Assembly (NCBI GenBank): GCA_000961725.1
Contig: LADS01000008.1
Coordinates: 62,001-126,000, forward strand
Source: Desulfobulbaceae bacterium BRH_c16a
Lineage (GTDB): Bacteria > Desulfobacterota > Desulfobulbia > Desulfobulbales > Desulfocapsaceae
Direction of reading: 5' to 3'
Length of the DNA: 64,000 bases
The translations under genes were made by a program, and so were the position numbers. Below the pieces are notes generated by a model. The model ran no database searches. It was given only the letters and a program-made list of their open reading frames with translations, and was not told where the DNA came from. Below are positions 63,401 through 64,000 of this stretch, piece by piece. Positions within the stretch are counted from its first letter, which is position 1. Each line of letters opens with the position of its first letter.

Positions 63401-63997
63401 ATGAAAACTAAGCAAATAGTAATTTTTGTCCTGTTTTGCATCATGTTCGCACCAGGCAAATCATCAGTTGCAAAACTGGTAGTGTATGAAGGTGATGGAC
63501 AAGCATATGAGATCGCCGAAGGGGATAAGACCAAGGAAGTTGCCGAATTAACCCGAAACTACATCGAAAGCAAGAAATCCGAAGATCGACATAAAGTGAG
63601 ATTAAAGAATACTATTCTCAAAGCTGAACGAGACAGGTCAAAAAGAGTCGATGTTACACATGTTTTAAAAGAAAATATTGTGGGGAACAATGGGGAAATA
63701 TTAAAGCGTGCCGGGGATAAATACAATCCGCTTGAAAATGTTACCATGACTAATTTGATAATCATTGATGGTGAAAATGAAGATCAAATTGACTGGGCAA
63801 TAGAGAAGGAAAAAGAGTTTTCCGGCAACACAAAAATATTGATTGCCAAAGGTTCAACCAAGGATGCAAAGAATCTCCATGGAATACGTGTATATCGCTT
63901 GAGGGATGATATGCAGGAATTTTTCCAAATAACTCATATACCTTGCACAGTGAGCCAAGATGGAAAGGAACTGGTTGTTAATGAATATAATATTTAA
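63401..63997 (+). CDS. traW: Conjugation protein TraW-like
   Basis: 198 residues with a signal peptide (about 1-23, IVIFVLFCIMFAPGKSS). The family-type block NGEILKRAGDKYNPLENVTM then LIIIDGENEDQIDWAIE is followed by KILIAKGSTKDA. TraW works in the periplasm in F-pilus assembly. The stop (TAA at 63995-63997) lies three bases before the window edge, so the gene is complete. Confidence 0.8.
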   Translation: MKTKQIVIFVLFCIMFAPGKSSVAKLVVYEGDGQAYEIAEGDKTKEVAELTRNYIESKKSEDRHKVRLKNTILKAERDRSKRVDVTHVLKENIVGNNGEILKRAGDKYNPLENVTMTNLIIIDGENEDQIDWAIEKEKEFSGNTKILIAKGSTKDAKNLHGIRVYRLRDDMQEFFQITHIPCTVSQDGKELVVNEYNI

Positions 63998-64000
63998 AAA

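Overview
The window reads as a mosaic stretch of a Gram-negative, environmental, probably anaerobic or microaerophilic proteobacterium-like genome. Multi-PAS histidine kinases, a dCache chemoreceptor and a bacteriohemerythrin fit a Desulfobacterota-type host, but that assignment is an inference from gene content, not a measured result. Four regions can be told apart.

1) About 1-17.4 kb: ordinary chromosome with wear. It holds two sensor kinases, a chemoreceptor, a YpsA-like nucleotide/cofactor carrier, a LysE exporter, two GNAT acetyltransferases, a MaoC-type hydratase and a hemerythrin. Between them lie an intact IS630-type element, an IS66 remnant, and decayed TMEM43, EAL-domain and AbiEii-like genes. 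A tyrosine recombinase (16.3 kb) with its own terminator closes this part.

2) About 17.6-37.2 kb: a 19.4-kb island bounded by two ~128-bp direct repeats. It carries a run of integron-type gene cassettes with six convincing attC sites and no integron integrase (a CALIN-like array). The cassettes encode a PD-(D/E)XK nuclease, a Cap15-like membrane beta-barrel protein, a papain-like cysteine protease, a DUF3800 protein, a TIR-domain protein and small unknowns. One cassette is interrupted by an IS200-type element. A zinc-hook AAA ATPase, a serine recombinase and a translationally coupled type I restriction-modification operon (hsdM-hsdS-DUF1016-hsdR) complete the island.

3) About 37.4-43.5 kb: further defence. 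A two-gene short prokaryotic Argonaute operon has an unusual partner protein (restriction-nuclease-like + TIR-like + APAZ). It is followed by a YegP-like mini-gene, an HNH-nuclease remnant and a NERD nuclease.

4) About 43.5 kb to the end: the backbone of a plasmid or integrative conjugative element. It has a replication-type HTH protein, KfrA with a tandem operator, a HigBA-like toxin-antitoxin pair, H-NS, ParA with a small ribbon-helix-helix partner, a DNA methyltransferase, structured non-coding DNA, and an F-type conjugation operon (pilin-traL-E-K-B-V-C-W) running off the right edge. Intergenic regions in this part carry a dispersed repeat, GRTAYCAAAA, whose copies are spaced by about 44, 54-55 or 65 bp (near whole DNA helical turns). 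This and the Argonaute operon are the most interesting items.

Working picture: a conjugative element brought, or lies next to, a defence island assembled from integron cassettes, restriction and Argonaute modules. Whether regions 2-4 form one mobile element cannot be settled from this window.
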